Assembly (NCBI GenBank): GCA_018222405.1
Contig: JAAFAI010000017.1
Coordinates: forward strand, 1 to 64,000
Origin: Gammaproteobacteria bacterium
Lineage (GTDB): Bacteria > Pseudomonadota > Gammaproteobacteria > Enterobacterales > Alteromonadaceae
Length of the DNA: 64,000 bases
Reading direction: 5' to 3'
The position numbers were made by a program, and so were the translations under genes. Of the stretch, positions 28,162 through 37,456 are shown one piece after another. How positions within the stretch are numbered: the first letter of the stretch is position 1; the number at the start of each line of letters is the position of its first letter. Below the pieces are notes generated by a model, which was not told the DNA's origin, did no database searches, and worked only from the letters and a program-made list of their open reading frames with translations.

Positions 28162-30099
28162 ATGCCCAGTTTAGATGATGTATTTTCGGGCTCGGGATTG
28201 CTGGCTAAGGCGATTCAGGGGTTTAACCCCCGTCAGGCGCAAACAGACATGGCAAAAGCCGTCGCCAGCGCCATTAACGATGCCGACAGTTTAATTGTTG
28301 AGGCCGGTACCGGCACCGGAAAAACCTTTGCCTATCTGGCCCCTGTGTTGCTGTCGAAGGGAAAAGCCATTGTTTCCACGGGCACCAAAAACCTCCAGGA
28401 ACAGTTATTTCACCGCGACCTGCCGGTGATTAAAAAAGCCCTCGCCAGTAACCGCAAAACAGCGTTGCTAAAAGGCCGGGCTAATTATCTTTGCCTGCAT
28501 CGCCTGGCTCAACATGGCGGTAATTCCACTCTGGTGGAATCTGATGTACTCAATGAATTATCCACGGTCAGAGCCTGGGCTAATACCACCAAAACCGGTG
28601 ATATGGGCGAGGTGAAAACCCTGCCAGAGGATGCTCGGGTGATCCCTCTGGTAACTTCCACCGTGGATAACTGCCTGGGCCGCGATTGCCCCGACTACGA
28701 AGATTGCTACCTGGTGAAAGCCCGTAAAAACGCCATGGACGCAGATATCGTTGTGGTTAACCACCACCTTTTCTTTGCCGATATGGCACTGCGCGACACC
28801 GGTTTTGGTGAGCTTATTCCCGAAGCCGACTGCATTATCTTTGACGAAGCGCACCAGATCCCGGAAATCGCCAGTGAATACTTTGGCGAGGCTATCTCAA
28901 CCCGTCAGCTAACCGAAATCAGCAAAGAGATCACCTTGCTGTATCGTACGGTGTTAAAAGATGCCGACCAGCTGGAAAAAGCCGGTGAGAAGGTCCGTAT
29001 GCAGGCGGCAGACTTACGTTTATTGTTTGCCGATAAACCCCAGCGAGGCCATTGGCTGGAGGCCATGGAACGTGTGGAAGTGGCAACCCAGGTGAGTCGC
29101 CTCGAGGATGCCTTGGGCGTACTGTACGATATCTGTAAACTGCACATCGGGCGCGATAAAGACCTCGATAACCTGTTTGATCGTATTGTTCAGAGCCGTG
29201 AAAAGTTAGCCCTGTTTACCACCAAAGAACATGACGGGATGAGTTTGTGGTACGAAACCACGCCGCGCCATATTGTGATGCATATGACACCATTATCGAT
29301 TGCCGCGAAATTTCGCCGATTTGTGGAGTCTGACGATCGCGGCTGGGTATTTACCTCGGCCACACTGGTGGTTGATAACGACTTTACTCATTTTCAGCGC
29401 CGCATGGGCCTGGAAAAAGCCAGAACCATGCTGCTCGACAGCCCGTTCGATTATGAGCGACAGGCCATGTTGTGTGTGCCACGTTATTTACCCGAGCCGC
29501 ACATGCCGACCATGCGCAAACAACTGGTTACCATAGCCAAAAAGCTCATCAAAGCCAGCGGCGGGCGTTGCTTTTTACTGTTTACCAGTCATGCAGCGTT
29601 GCAAGAAGTGGCAGCGGCATTACAGGAACAAATTGATAATCCGGTGCTGGTGCAGGGCAGCACATCTAAGCAGGCTCTGTTAAGTGCTTATCTGTCTGAC
29701 CCTTCGGCGGTACTACTTGGTACCGGCGCGTTCTGGGAAGGGGTAGACGTGCGCGGTAATGATCTGGTGTGCGTAATGATCGATAAATTGCCGTTTGCCG
29801 CGCCAGATGATCCGCTGCTGCAGGCCCGGCTGGAAGAATGCCGTAAAAAAGGCGGCAACCCTTTTGGCAGTATCCAGATCCCGCAGGCGGTTATTACCCT
29901 GAAACAGGGCGCCGGCAGGCTGATCCGAGACCCGGCTGATGCCGGTGTGCTGGTTATTTGCGATAATCGCCTGGTCACCAAACCCTATGCCCAAACCTTC
30001 CTTGGCAGTTTACCGCCAATGAAGCGCACCCGGGACGTTAATGAAGTTGAGAAATTTCTGGCCAATATCGAGCAAACAGAACACGTTACAGAAGAATAA
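28162..30099 (+). CDS. yoaA: ATP-dependent DNA helicase YoaA (XPD/DinG family)
   Basis: 645 aa from the ATG at 28162. Walker A is EAGTGTGKTF, and the four iron-sulfur cysteines lie around DNCLGRDCPDYEDC. The DEAH box is FDEAHQ, and the late helicase motifs include QGAGRLIR. YoaA works in DNA repair and replication-gap processing with HolC in E. coli. An upstream start at 28135 is rejected because the family begins near PSLDDVF. The gene pair yoaA-tsaB is conserved, with a 3-base gap. Confidence 0.94.
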   Translation: MPSLDDVFSGSGLLAKAIQGFNPRQAQTDMAKAVASAINDADSLIVEAGTGTGKTFAYLAPVLLSKGKAIVSTGTKNLQEQLFHRDLPVIKKALASNRKTALLKGRANYLCLHRLAQHGGNSTLVESDVLNELSTVRAWANTTKTGDMGEVKTLPEDARVIPLVTSTVDNCLGRDCPDYEDCYLVKARKNAMDADIVVVNHHLFFADMALRDTGFGELIPEADCIIFDEAHQIPEIASEYFGEAISTRQLTEISKEITLLYRTVLKDADQLEKAGEKVRMQAADLRLLFADKPQRGHWLEAMERVEVATQVSRLEDALGVLYDICKLHIGRDKDLDNLFDRIVQSREKLALFTTKEHDGMSLWYETTPRHIVMHMTPLSIAAKFRRFVESDDRGWVFTSATLVVDNDFTHFQRRMGLEKARTMLLDSPFDYERQAMLCVPRYLPEPHMPTMRKQLVTIAKKLIKASGGRCFLLFTSHAALQEVAAALQEQIDNPVLVQGSTSKQALLSAYLSDPSAVLLGTGAFWEGVDVRGNDLVCVMIDKLPFAAPDDPLLQARLEECRKKGGNPFGSIQIPQAVITLKQGAGRLIRDPADAGVLVICDNRLVTKPYAQTFLGSLPPMKRTRDVNEVEKFLANIEQTEHVTEE

Positions 30100-30102
30100 T
30101 TC

Positions 30103-30780
30103 ATGAACATTTTAACTATTGATACTGCCACCGAAGCATGTTCGGTTGCCTTACAGTTTAATCAGGCACTGTTTACCCGTTACGAAGTTTGTCCGCAACA
30201 GCACAGTCAGAAGATTCTGCCCATGGTGGATGCGGTGATGAAAGAAGCCGGTGCATCTTTATCAGCACTCGATGGCCTGGGCTTTGGCCGTGGCCCCGGC
30301 AGTTTTACCGGTGTGCGTATTGCCACCGGCATTATTCAGGGGCTTGCTCTGGGCAGTCAGCTTCCTGTTGCCGGCATAAGTACACTGGCGGCAATGGCAC
30401 AGCAGGTGATCAATTCAGGTGACGTTAAAGACGTTGCGGTGGCCATTGATGCGCGCATGGGCGAAGTGTATTTTGCTCATTATCAGAATCAGCAGGGCCT
30501 AGCGACGTTGGTGGGCGAAGAGCAGGTGACTTCACCTGAGGCAGCGGCTGAGCAAATCGATATTTCCTCAATGGCGGCAGCCGGCACCGGCTGGCAGGCA
30601 TACCCGGTATTAAGTGAGTTGCTTAATGGCCAGTCTGTCAGCGTGTCTTATCCTTACGCGAGATTTATGTTGCCGCTGGCAGAACAAACACTGAATGCCG
30701 GGCAGGGCATGGCGGTTGATGCCATTACGCCTGAGTATTTACGCAATACAGTTACCTGGAAAAAATTGCCCGGACGCTAA
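30103..30780 (+). CDS. tsaB: tRNA threonylcarbamoyladenosine synthesis protein TsaB
   Basis: 225 aa ASKHA-fold partner of TsaD and TsaE in making t6A at position 37 of ANN-decoding tRNAs. It begins MNILTIDTATEACSVAL and has GRGPGSFTGVRIA, both classic TsaB motifs; the catalytic metal-binding residues of TsaD are absent, as expected. Translation is likely coupled to yoaA. Confidence 0.95.
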   Translation: MNILTIDTATEACSVALQFNQALFTRYEVCPQQHSQKILPMVDAVMKEAGASLSALDGLGFGRGPGSFTGVRIATGIIQGLALGSQLPVAGISTLAAMAQQVINSGDVKDVAVAIDARMGEVYFAHYQNQQGLATLVGEEQVTSPEAAAEQIDISSMAAAGTGWQAYPVLSELLNGQSVSVSYPYARFMLPLAEQTLNAGQGMAVDAITPEYLRNTVTWKKLPGR

Positions 30781-30831
30781 AGTGCAGGCCAGGGCTGGCG
30801 TGATATTTGCTGTACTTTGAGTTTAACTAAC

Positions 30832-30849
30832 GACAGCCCATTGGCTGTC
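30832..30849. repeat. Short perfect hairpin between tsaB and the small hypothetical gene
   Basis: GACAGCC and GGCTGTC form a 7-bp stem around CATT. It lies about 50 bases after tsaB and 35 bases before the next ATG. No T-run follows, so it is a weak terminator at best; it could also be a leader structure. Confidence 0.4.
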
Positions 30850-30883
30850 AGTAATTTGGCAATCGACAGGCGTTCTCGGCTTA

Positions 30884-31186
30884 ATGGAAATTCGTCAGCA
30901 ATTAATCACACCCAATGTTGAGCGCAATGCTCCACAGCCCAAACCTGCGGCAAAATCCGCAGCGATTGAGCGTGTTGATAAAGCGCCAGCAAGCCAGGCA
31001 GATGCCATTCAACCTCGCAGCGGGGATGATAAAACCCGTGCCCAGGCGGAGTCGTTTCGCCGTACGTCAGGCTACGATCAACCCCAGGGCCCGGCTATTC
31101 TGGCCCTGGAAGCTTACGCCAGTCATGAACGTGAAACTAAAAGGGCAGCCATACGTGAAATGATGGGTGTCGACCTCTACGCCTAA
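30884..31186 (+). CDS. Small hydrophilic protein, unknown function
   Basis: 100 aa, no signal peptide or membrane segment. The first 60 residues are Pro/Ala/Lys-rich and probably disordered. The C-terminal 35 residues (ILALEAYASHERETKRAAIREMMGVDLYA, split here as two helical parts) look like a conserved helical motif. No family was recognised. It sits in the tsaB-slp interval, where E. coli has no gene. No strong SD precedes the ATG. Confidence 0.5.
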   Translation: MEIRQQLITPNVERNAPQPKPAAKSAAIERVDKAPASQADAIQPRSGDDKTRAQAESFRRTSGYDQPQGPAILALEAYASHERETKRAAIREMMGVDLYA

Positions 31187-31270
31187 TCCGGTCAATGCCA
31201 GATTAAACTATCCTTGATTACCATTGTCATAATCAGTAACTTGTTGATTCATTATGATGAATCACCCTGA

Positions 31271-31290
31271 ATTCAGTTTCTATTCAGTTT
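31271..31290 (+). promoter_or_regulatory. Direct repeat in the slp upstream region (possible OmpR/PhoB-type site)
   Basis: ATTCAGTTT occurs twice with an 11-base period (31271-31279, 31282-31290), just ahead of a TACACT -10-like box (about 31298-31303). The spacing fits sites of winged-helix response regulators. A separate inverted repeat GATTCAT/ATGAATC lies at 31246-31263. Both are by eye only. Confidence 0.3.
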
Positions 31291-31384
31291 AATCTTCTAC
31301 ACTAAGAAAGAGTATTTCATGATTGAACCTGTGCATACTGATCCGTTGATAAGATATGAGTAGTATGATTGAGAAGTCAGGCAC

Positions 31385-31436
31385 GGAGCCGCAGGCTTTT
31401 GGTTCAGTTGAAATGAACCAAAAGCCGGATGGCTCC
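31385..31436. repeat. Large two-tier hairpin ahead of slp
   Basis: The inner stem is a perfect 13 bp (31394-31406 with 31414-31426) around GTTGAAA. The outer stem is a perfect 6 bp (GGAGCC 31385-31390 with GGCTCC 31431-31436), separated by a small internal loop. It ends 29 bases before the slp ATG and has no T-run on either strand, so it looks like a leader-RNA structure or a palindromic repeat rather than a terminator. Confidence 0.7.
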
Positions 31437-31465
31437 TACATGTTTCGCTAAAGCAAGGAATCCCT

Positions 31466-32161
31466 ATGTTAGTTCGTGCATTTGTCGTTATTTTTGCATT
31501 AAGCCTGTCAGCTTGTGCAGTTGTTCCCGAGCCGCTTCAGGTACCGGAAAATACGCCGTTGGTGGGATATAACAAAGCAGTGGTGGCCGGTGACGATATT
31601 CTGGGTAAAAGCGCTCGTTGGGGCGGCATCATTACTAACGTCGAAAATAAACCCGATCAAACCCTGATTGAAGTGGTGTATTTCCCACTCAATCACTATG
31701 GCAAGCCGAACGCCAGTGAAGAAACACCGGGGCGGTTTAAAGCGGTTATCAATAAATTTGTTGACCCTATCATGTTTGAAGAGGGACGCACGGTGACCTT
31801 TCTGGGTAAGGTGGGTAAACCACTGGCCGGCATGGTAGGCGAACAGCCTTATATGTTTCCGTCGCTAACGGTCGACAATTACTACAAGTGGCGTCGCCAG
31901 AGACTGTACGATACGTCTACAGTGTTCTTCGACTTCTACTCGGGCTGGTACTCACCGTTTTACCATCCGTACTGGAGTCCGTGGCGATTTGGCCCGAGTG
32001 TACGAATGATCCGCACTTACAAGGATCCAGCTTATTCGTCGGGAAGTAAGAATAACTATCGGCCACCTTCTAACAGTCGCCCGAGTATGAGTGCGCGTCC
32101 ACAACCAAGGCCGCAACCGCCCAGTTCCAGAAGCAAAGCTCAGCGCCGACTGGATCCTTAG
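31466..32161 (+). CDS. Slp-family outer-membrane lipoprotein
   Basis: 231 aa. The lipoprotein signal peptide ends LSLSACAVVP (Cys17). The Slp domain follows, with RWGGIITNVENK and the conserved VEVVYFPL-like segment (IEVVYFPLN). The C-terminal ~70 residues are Tyr/Trp/Pro-rich and then Ser/Pro/Arg-rich, probably disordered. Slp/YeaY proteins are starvation or envelope-stress lipoproteins. E. coli has yeaY in the same place, between tsaB and fadD. An AAGGAA ribosome site precedes the ATG. Confidence 0.88.
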   Translation: MLVRAFVVIFALSLSACAVVPEPLQVPENTPLVGYNKAVVAGDDILGKSARWGGIITNVENKPDQTLIEVVYFPLNHYGKPNASEETPGRFKAVINKFVDPIMFEEGRTVTFLGKVGKPLAGMVGEQPYMFPSLTVDNYYKWRRQRLYDTSTVFFDFYSGWYSPFYHPYWSPWRFGPSVRMIRTYKDPAYSSGSKNNYRPPSNSRPSMSARPQPRPQPPSSRSKAQRRLDP

Positions 32162-32166
32162 GTAAT

Positions 32167-32188
32167 AAGTTGCCGCTTGTGGCAACTT
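32167..32188 (+). terminator. Hairpin after slp
   Basis: AAGTTGCC and GGCAACTT form an 8-bp stem with a 6-base loop, six bases beyond the slp stop. It is followed only by TAAGCCC, so it is a weak or Rho-assisted terminator. Confidence 0.45.
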
Positions 32189-32323
32189 TAAGCCCGGTGT
32201 GCGGCAATGCCATGCCCCGGGCAGCCCTTTCGGAATCAACAAAGGTTCAACATTTATCGCCGTCGCTGCTAAACTGCTGCTCAATGTCTATGAGTCACGG
32301 GGCAATGCCCTCACGGAGTAGTA

Positions 32324-33169
32324 ATGCAAGCGTGTGAGTTTTCAATATCGTCGGGCACTATCAGAGGCATGACCAATGGCCAGCAAGGCCAGGTAGTGCT
32401 GGCGTTACACGGTTTTTTAGATAATGCAGCCAGTATGGCTTGTCTGGCGCCCTCAATGAGCCAGTATCAGTATATTGCTATTGATTTGCCCGGCCATGGT
32501 CTGAGCGATCACCGTCCTCCCGGCGCTCATTACAACCAAATGGATTATATACAGGACCTGCATGAACTTGTGGTGTCTGAAGACTGGCAGGATATTGTGA
32601 TTGTCGGTCATTCCATGGGCGGTATACTGGCCAGTATTTACGCCGCCGTATTCCCTGAGCGGGTAAGCGCTATTGCTATGATTGATGCCTGCGGGCCGCT
32701 AACACTGCCTTCTGCGACCAGTACGGAGCAATTACGGGCATCAATACTGTCTCGCATGCCCAAGCCCGGCCGCACTGGTAGCCCCCGTGAGGTCGATCTG
32801 GATGCTGCGGTGACCGCCCGCTGCAAAATGAGCGATATTACTGCTGAGCATGCTGCCACTATTCTGCGCAGAAATATAACCGTTCGTGAAGACGGCCTCA
32901 GCGGCTGGCGCAGCGATCCTCGATTACGCACCAAGTCGTCATTACGGTTAACTGAATCACAGGCGCAAAATCTGATGGAAGCTATCGAATGTCCGGTCTG
33001 GATCGGCGGTGCAACAGACAGCTTTAAAGAAATGGACACTACCTATGAAAAACGCAAAACCTGGTTGAAAAACAGTCGGTTTGAACTATTCTCAGGGGGG
33101 CATCACTTCCATATGGTTAATCCGTCAGCAGTTAGCAATGCGATTTGTCGGTTTGTTGAAGAAATGTAA
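32324..33169 (+). CDS. Alpha/beta-hydrolase
   Basis: 281 aa, cytoplasmic (no signal peptide). The oxyanion segment is ALHGFLDNA, followed by DLPGHGLSDH, nucleophile elbow GHSMGG, a candidate acid in GGATDSF and His in GGHHFHMVNP. It resembles serine hydrolases of the MEST/bioH-like group; substrate unknown. It is placed directly before fadD and may hydrolyse acyl esters, but that is inference from position. Confidence 0.85.
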   Translation: MQACEFSISSGTIRGMTNGQQGQVVLALHGFLDNAASMACLAPSMSQYQYIAIDLPGHGLSDHRPPGAHYNQMDYIQDLHELVVSEDWQDIVIVGHSMGGILASIYAAVFPERVSAIAMIDACGPLTLPSATSTEQLRASILSRMPKPGRTGSPREVDLDAAVTARCKMSDITAEHAATILRRNITVREDGLSGWRSDPRLRTKSSLRLTESQAQNLMEAIECPVWIGGATDSFKEMDTTYEKRKTWLKNSRFELFSGGHHFHMVNPSAVSNAICRFVEEM

Positions 33170-33211
33170 ACAACGGCGTTTATCTTTTGCTGATCATCCT
33201 ATACTATATGC

Positions 33212-33228
33212 AACACGTCAGACCAGTG
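33212..33228 (+). promoter_or_regulatory. Candidate FadR operator upstream of fadD
   Basis: AACACGTCAGACCAGTG matches the FadR pattern (AACTGGTCNGACCAGTT) in its right half and differs at two bases in the left half. It starts 7 bases downstream of a TATACT -10-like box (33200-33205), so it covers the probable start of transcription, as expected for a repressor site. Confidence 0.5.
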
Positions 33229-33290
33229 GCTGACCCAGCAATGACACACAACAAGAACAATCGAGAGACTTAAGGTGACAGGAGAGCTTG

Positions 33291-34943
33291 GTGGAAAAAA
33301 TCTGGCTTAATCATTATGACTCGAGAGTAGCACCGGAAATCGACCCGGACCGTTACGCCTCCATTATCGACATACTCGACGAGTCTGTAGCAAAATATGG
33401 TGACAAAACAGCCTACATTAACATGGGCCAGACAATCAGCTTCAGTGAGCTCGACAGCCTGTCACGGCAATTCGCCGCGTATCTGATGAACAATGGCTTT
33501 AAGCCCGGCGATGCTATAGCCATTATGATGCCCAATCTGTTGCAATATCCGGTTGCTCTGTTTGGTATTCTGCGTGCTGGCATGACCGTGGTAAACGTCA
33601 ACCCGCTTTATACGGCACGAGAATTAAAACACCAGCTTAACGACAGCCAGGCCAAAGCTATTATTATCGTTGAAAACTTTGCGCATACGCTGGACAAAGT
33701 CGTAGCCGACACCGGTATTCAGGAAGTATTACTGACGTCTCTGGCAGATATGCTGCCAGCGCCAAAACGTTGGGTCGTCAATTTTGTGGTGAAGCACGTT
33801 AAAAAGATGGTGCCCTCATACAGCCTTTCCGGGGCCAAGTCGTTTATGTCGGCACTGAAAGCCGGTGAAAAACTGACTTACAATCGTCCGGAGATTAACA
33901 ACGAGGACCTCGCTTTTCTTCAGTATACCGGCGGTACTACAGGAGTGTCGAAAGGCGCCATGCTGACGCACCGTAATATGATTGCCAACCTCGAGCAGGT
34001 GTCAGGGCTGTTATCAACGGTGATTACGCCGGGCAAAGATTTAGTGGTCACCGCATTGCCGCTCTATCATATCTTTGCATTATTGGCTAACTGCCTGTTA
34101 TTCCTTAAATTTGGTTGCCCTAACTTACTGATCACTAACCCTAAGGATATGCCCGGCTTTGTTAAAGAACTGGAAAAATACCCGTTTGCCATTTTACCGG
34201 GCGTGAATACTTTATTTAACGGCTTGCTCAATACTCCCGGGTTTAGCGAGCTGGACTTTTCTAACTTTAAATTTGGCCTTGGCGGCGGCATGGCGGTGCA
34301 ACGCCCGGTGGCTGAAAAATGGCAAAAAGTCACCGGTACCGTGTTGCTGGAAGGCTACGGCTTAACCGAGTGTTCGCCGGTGGTGGCAGTTAACCCGCCG
34401 CAACTGGAAGCTTATAAAGGGGCTATTGGTTTGCCTGTGCCATCGACTGATATTATGTTGGTCGACGATAACGGCAACGAAGTAGCGGCTGGTGAATCCG
34501 GTGAACTTTGGGTAAAAGGCCCGCAGGTAATGAAAGGCTATTACAACCGCCCGGAAGCCAGCGAAGAAATCCTCAAAGACGGCTGGCTGGCCACCGGCGA
34601 TATCGCCCGTTGCGATGAGGAAGGATATTTCTACATTGTTGACCGGAAAAAGGATATGATTCTGGTATCCGGGTTTAACGTATTCCCGAATGAAATTGAA
34701 GAAGTGGCAGCAATGCATGATGCTGTGCTTGAAGTCGCCGCCATTGGTGTTCCCCACGATGTAAGTGGAGAGGTGGTTAAACTCTTTATTGTCAGAAAAG
34801 ATGATTCGCTCACTGCTGAGGCAGTGATATCACACTGCCGAACGCATCTGACGGGGTATAAAGTACCCAAACACGTAGAGTTTAAAGAAGAGCTACCGAA
34901 AACCAATGTTGGTAAAATATTACGACGTGAACTAAGAGACTAG
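33291..34943 (+). CDS. fadD: Long-chain acyl-CoA ligase
   Basis: 550 aa. Activates long-chain fatty acids to acyl-CoA at the inner membrane, coupling import to beta-oxidation. The ATP/AMP motif is [19 protein letters not shown] and the FACS motif [18 protein letters not shown] follow. Very close to E. coli FadD throughout, starting (M)EKIWLNHYD from GTG at 33291; a TTG one codon earlier is less likely. GGAGAG precedes the start. A terminator-like hairpin follows and rnd begins directly after it. Confidence 0.95.
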   Translation: MEKIWLNHYDSRVAPEIDPDRYASIIDILDESVAKYGDKTAYINMGQTISFSELDSLSRQFAAYLMNNGFKPGDAIAIMMPNLLQYPVALFGILRAGMTVVNVNPLYTARELKHQLNDSQAKAIIIVENFAHTLDKVVADTGIQEVLLTSLADMLPAPKRWVVNFVVKHVKKMVPSYSLSGAKSFMSALKAGEKLTYNRPEINNEDLAFLQYTGGTTGVSKGAMLTHRNMIANLEQVSGLLSTVITPGKDLVVTALPLYHIFALLANCLLFLKFGCPNLLITNPKDMPGFVKELEKYPFAILPGVNTLFNGLLNTPGFSELDFSNFKFGLGGGMAVQRPVAEKWQKVTGTVLLEGYGLTECSPVVAVNPPQLEAYKGAIGLPVPSTDIMLVDDNGNEVAAGESGELWVKGPQVMKGYYNRPEASEEILKDGWLATGDIARCDEEGYFYIVDRKKDMILVSGFNVFPNEIEEVAAMHDAVLEVAAIGVPHDVSGEVVKLFIVRKDDSLTAEAVISHCRTHLTGYKVPKHVEFKEELPKTNVGKILRRELRD

Positions 34944-34975
34944 GGCGCGTCGTCAGGCCCGAATTTTAAGAGTAT

Positions 34976-34999
34976 AACCGGCCTTAGGCCGGTTTTTTT
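34976..34999 (+). terminator. Terminator-like hairpin with U-run between fadD and rnd
   Basis: AACCGGCC/GGCCGGTT, an 8-bp stem with TTA loop, is followed by seven T, an A and four more T that run directly into the rnd ATG at 35005. It has every feature of a Rho-independent terminator for fadD, yet it also forms the whole leader of rnd. Confidence 0.85.
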
Positions 35000-35004
35000 A
35001 TTTT

Positions 35005-36159
35005 ATGGATTATATTTACATACAGGATCAGGAAACCCTCGATGTGATGTGTGCCAGAGCCGCACGCCAGCCTGCAATAGCACTGGACACTGAGTTTGTC
35101 AGAACCCGCACGCTGACCCCCGAGCTTGGCCTGGTGCAGCTTTATGACGGACATCAGCTGGTGCTAATCGATCCGCTGGCGATCGATGATATGTCGTCGC
35201 TGGTCAGCCTGCTCACCAACCCGGATGTGATTAAGGTTCTGCATTCCTGCTCGGAAGATTTAGAAGCCTTTCTGGCCACTTATAACGAGGTACCAACGCC
35301 CATTTTCGATACCCAGTTTGCTGCTAGTTTGCTAGGTCTCGGGGCAACCATGGGTTATGCACGGTTAATCGAAATGCTGCTGGAAACCGAACTGGAAAAA
35401 GGCGAGTCGCGCACTGACTGGCTGGCCCGCCCGTTAACTGACAAGCAATGTCGGTACGCCGCCGATGACGTGTTGTATCTGCTACCCGCTTTTCATCAGT
35501 TGTACGATATGGTGAAAGCCCGGGGCAAAGTAGACTGGGTGTTATCTGAATCGGCCTGTCTGGTCGATAAGAAAAAAGCCAGCCTGCCGCCGGAGTTTGC
35601 CTATCTGCAAATTAACAATGCCTGGCGTTTATCCAGCCAGCAACTTACCGTGTTGAAGCACCTGGCCGCCTGGCGGGTTCGCCGGGCGCGGGAACGCAAT
35701 ATGGCACTCAACTTTGTGTTTAAAGAGCCTCATTTATATGAACTGGCATTGCGTATGCCCCAGTCAAAAACGGCGCTTGCCCGTATACAGAGTTTAACGC
35801 CTCAGGAACGTCGCCTGAATCCTGATATTATTCTCAATGTAGTGAATGCCGGTTTGCAGGAGTTCGATAATACGCCACCGGGAGAGCACATTGAGCGGAT
35901 TTCGCGCCTGGTAGACTTTCCCGCGTATAAACAAACGCTTGCCCGGTTTAAGCACGCTGTGAGTGAAATGGCTGTGGAGCACGGCGTTACAGAAGAAGTG
36001 CTGGCCTCTAAAAAACAGCTCAATCAGCTGTTAAAATACAAATGGTTTAACGTTGATGAATGTCGCCTGATGGGCCTCAAACCCGACGTGCTGACCGGAT
36101 GGCGTGAACCTTTGTTTGCACCAGTAGTTAATGCGATATTACACGAAGAAAATAACTGA
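35005..36159 (+). CDS. rnd: Ribonuclease D
   Basis: 384-aa 3'-5' exoribonuclease for tRNA and stable-RNA 3' maturation. The DEDD exonuclease motifs are ALDTEF, SEDLEAF and [10 protein letters not shown], and an HRDC domain follows (from about residue 205, [18 protein letters not shown]). There is no Shine-Dalgarno: the ATG directly follows a U-rich tract. In E. coli, rnd translation was reported to depend on a similar U-rich tract upstream. Order fadD-rnd is conserved. Confidence 0.95.
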   Translation: MDYIYIQDQETLDVMCARAARQPAIALDTEFVRTRTLTPELGLVQLYDGHQLVLIDPLAIDDMSSLVSLLTNPDVIKVLHSCSEDLEAFLATYNEVPTPIFDTQFAASLLGLGATMGYARLIEMLLETELEKGESRTDWLARPLTDKQCRYAADDVLYLLPAFHQLYDMVKARGKVDWVLSESACLVDKKKASLPPEFAYLQINNAWRLSSQQLTVLKHLAAWRVRRARERNMALNFVFKEPHLYELALRMPQSKTALARIQSLTPQERRLNPDIILNVVNAGLQEFDNTPPGEHIERISRLVDFPAYKQTLARFKHAVSEMAVEHGVTEEVLASKKQLNQLLKYKWFNVDECRLMGLKPDVLTGWREPLFAPVVNAILHEENN

Positions 36160-36167
36160 TAAACACC

Positions 36168-36458
36168 ATGTTGATTGCCGTTTATAAAACCGCCAAGAAA
36201 GAAGGAATGTACCTTTACGTTCCTAAAAAAGATGATTTTTCTGCCGTCCCCGAAGCACTGATGAACCGCTTTGGTCACCCGCAGCTGGTGATGATGTTGC
36301 CAGTTCACAAACGAAAAGCGCTAGGCGTAGACAAACAAAAACTGCTGGATGCCATGGATGAGCCGGGCTTTTATCTGCAAATGCCGCCTAAGGAAGAAAA
36401 CTGGCTCGAGACTCATCGCAATGAGCTTGGCCTGTCACCCACATCACCTAAGTCTTAA
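36168..36458 (+). CDS. ycgL: YcgL-domain protein
   Basis: 96 aa, small soluble alpha/beta protein: [18 protein letters not shown] start, [10 protein letters not shown] centre and [10 protein letters not shown] near the end, all YcgL signatures. Function unknown; often linked to rnd, as here (8 bases after the rnd stop). Confidence 0.93.
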   Translation: MLIAVYKTAKKEGMYLYVPKKDDFSAVPEALMNRFGHPQLVMMLPVHKRKALGVDKQKLLDAMDEPGFYLQMPPKEENWLETHRNELGLSPTSPKS

Positions 36459-36468
36459 GGGGCGATGT

Positions 36469-37455
36469 ATGCGTAAATTATTGGCCGTACTGTTGTGTGC
36501 GGGGCTGTTGTTCAGCCCTGTTTTTGCTCAGCAAACCGACGAACAGCAAGAATTTGAACAATACAAATCCCAGCTCAAAACCGATGCCATCGACGCCGGC
36601 TTTGGCCGCCAGTTTGTTGAGAATGTATTTGCCACCATTTATTACCGGGCAACGGTAGTTAAAGCCGACAAAAACCAGCCTGAAACTAAAATTACGTTAG
36701 ATAAATATCTGAAAACCCGGGTGCCGGACTGGAAAGTAAAGCAGGCTGTCACCTTGTTGGCAGAGCATCAGACGTTGCTCAATCAGGTTGCGAAAGAGTA
36801 CGGCGTACAACCAAGGTTTATTGTGGCGCTATGGGGTAATGAGTCAAACTTCGGGCGTATTCAGGGCAGCTACCCGGTACTTTCTGCACTGGCTTCACTG
36901 GCCTTTGAGGGCCGGCGCGAAGCGTTATTTAAAAAGCAGTTTATGGCGGCACTGACTATTTTGCAGGAAGGCCATATTACGCTGAAAGATTTCAACGGCT
37001 CCTGGGCCGGCGCTATGGGCCAGAGCCAGTTTATACCCACATCCTTTTTGCAATATGCGGTCGATTACGACGGTGATGGTCGAAAGGATATCTGGGGCAC
37101 ACCGGCAGACGTTTTTGCCTCTATAGCTAACTTTCTGGCTTCCGAAGGCTGGCAGGATGATCAGACCTGGGGACGCCAGGTAAGTGTAAGCAGCGATTTT
37201 GACTACACGCTGGCCGGACTGGATCGAGCTAAGTTTAAACCCCTGTCTTTCTGGCAGGAGCAGGGCGTTCGCCGTTTTAACGGAAACGATTTGCCCCAGG
37301 TGGACATCAATGCTTCGCTGATCATGCCAGACGGTAAAAATGGCCGGATATATCTGGTTTATCAAAACTTCCATACGCTGATGAAGTGGAACCGGTCGAG
37401 CTATTTTGGTGTGTCTGTTAGTTACCTTTCAGAGCGCATCAAGCAGGGGAACTAA
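36469..37455 (+). CDS. Lytic murein transglycosylase, MltB type
   Basis: 328 aa with a cleavable signal peptide (LLFSPVFAQQ) and no lipobox, so probably soluble periplasmic (SltB-like) rather than a lipoprotein. The catalytic Glu125 is in ALWGNESNFGR. Further MltB blocks are GSWAGAMGQSQFIPTSFL and DYDGDGRKDIW. It cleaves the MurNAc-GlcNAc bond to 1,6-anhydro ends. The start at 36469 has an AAGGGG ribosome site; an upstream in-frame extension would overlap ycgL and lacks family similarity. It is inserted between ycgL and ycgM relative to E. coli. Confidence 0.92.
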   Translation: MRKLLAVLLCAGLLFSPVFAQQTDEQQEFEQYKSQLKTDAIDAGFGRQFVENVFATIYYRATVVKADKNQPETKITLDKYLKTRVPDWKVKQAVTLLAEHQTLLNQVAKEYGVQPRFIVALWGNESNFGRIQGSYPVLSALASLAFEGRREALFKKQFMAALTILQEGHITLKDFNGSWAGAMGQSQFIPTSFLQYAVDYDGDGRKDIWGTPADVFASIANFLASEGWQDDQTWGRQVSVSSDFDYTLAGLDRAKFKPLSFWQEQGVRRFNGNDLPQVDINASLIMPDGKNGRIYLVYQNFHTLMKWNRSSYFGVSVSYLSERIKQGN

Positions 37456-37456
37456 T

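Noticed and set aside
31225-31243. PhoB box-like stretch upstream of slp
   Set aside because: Only one half resembles the Pho box and the spacing is 10 rather than 11 bases.
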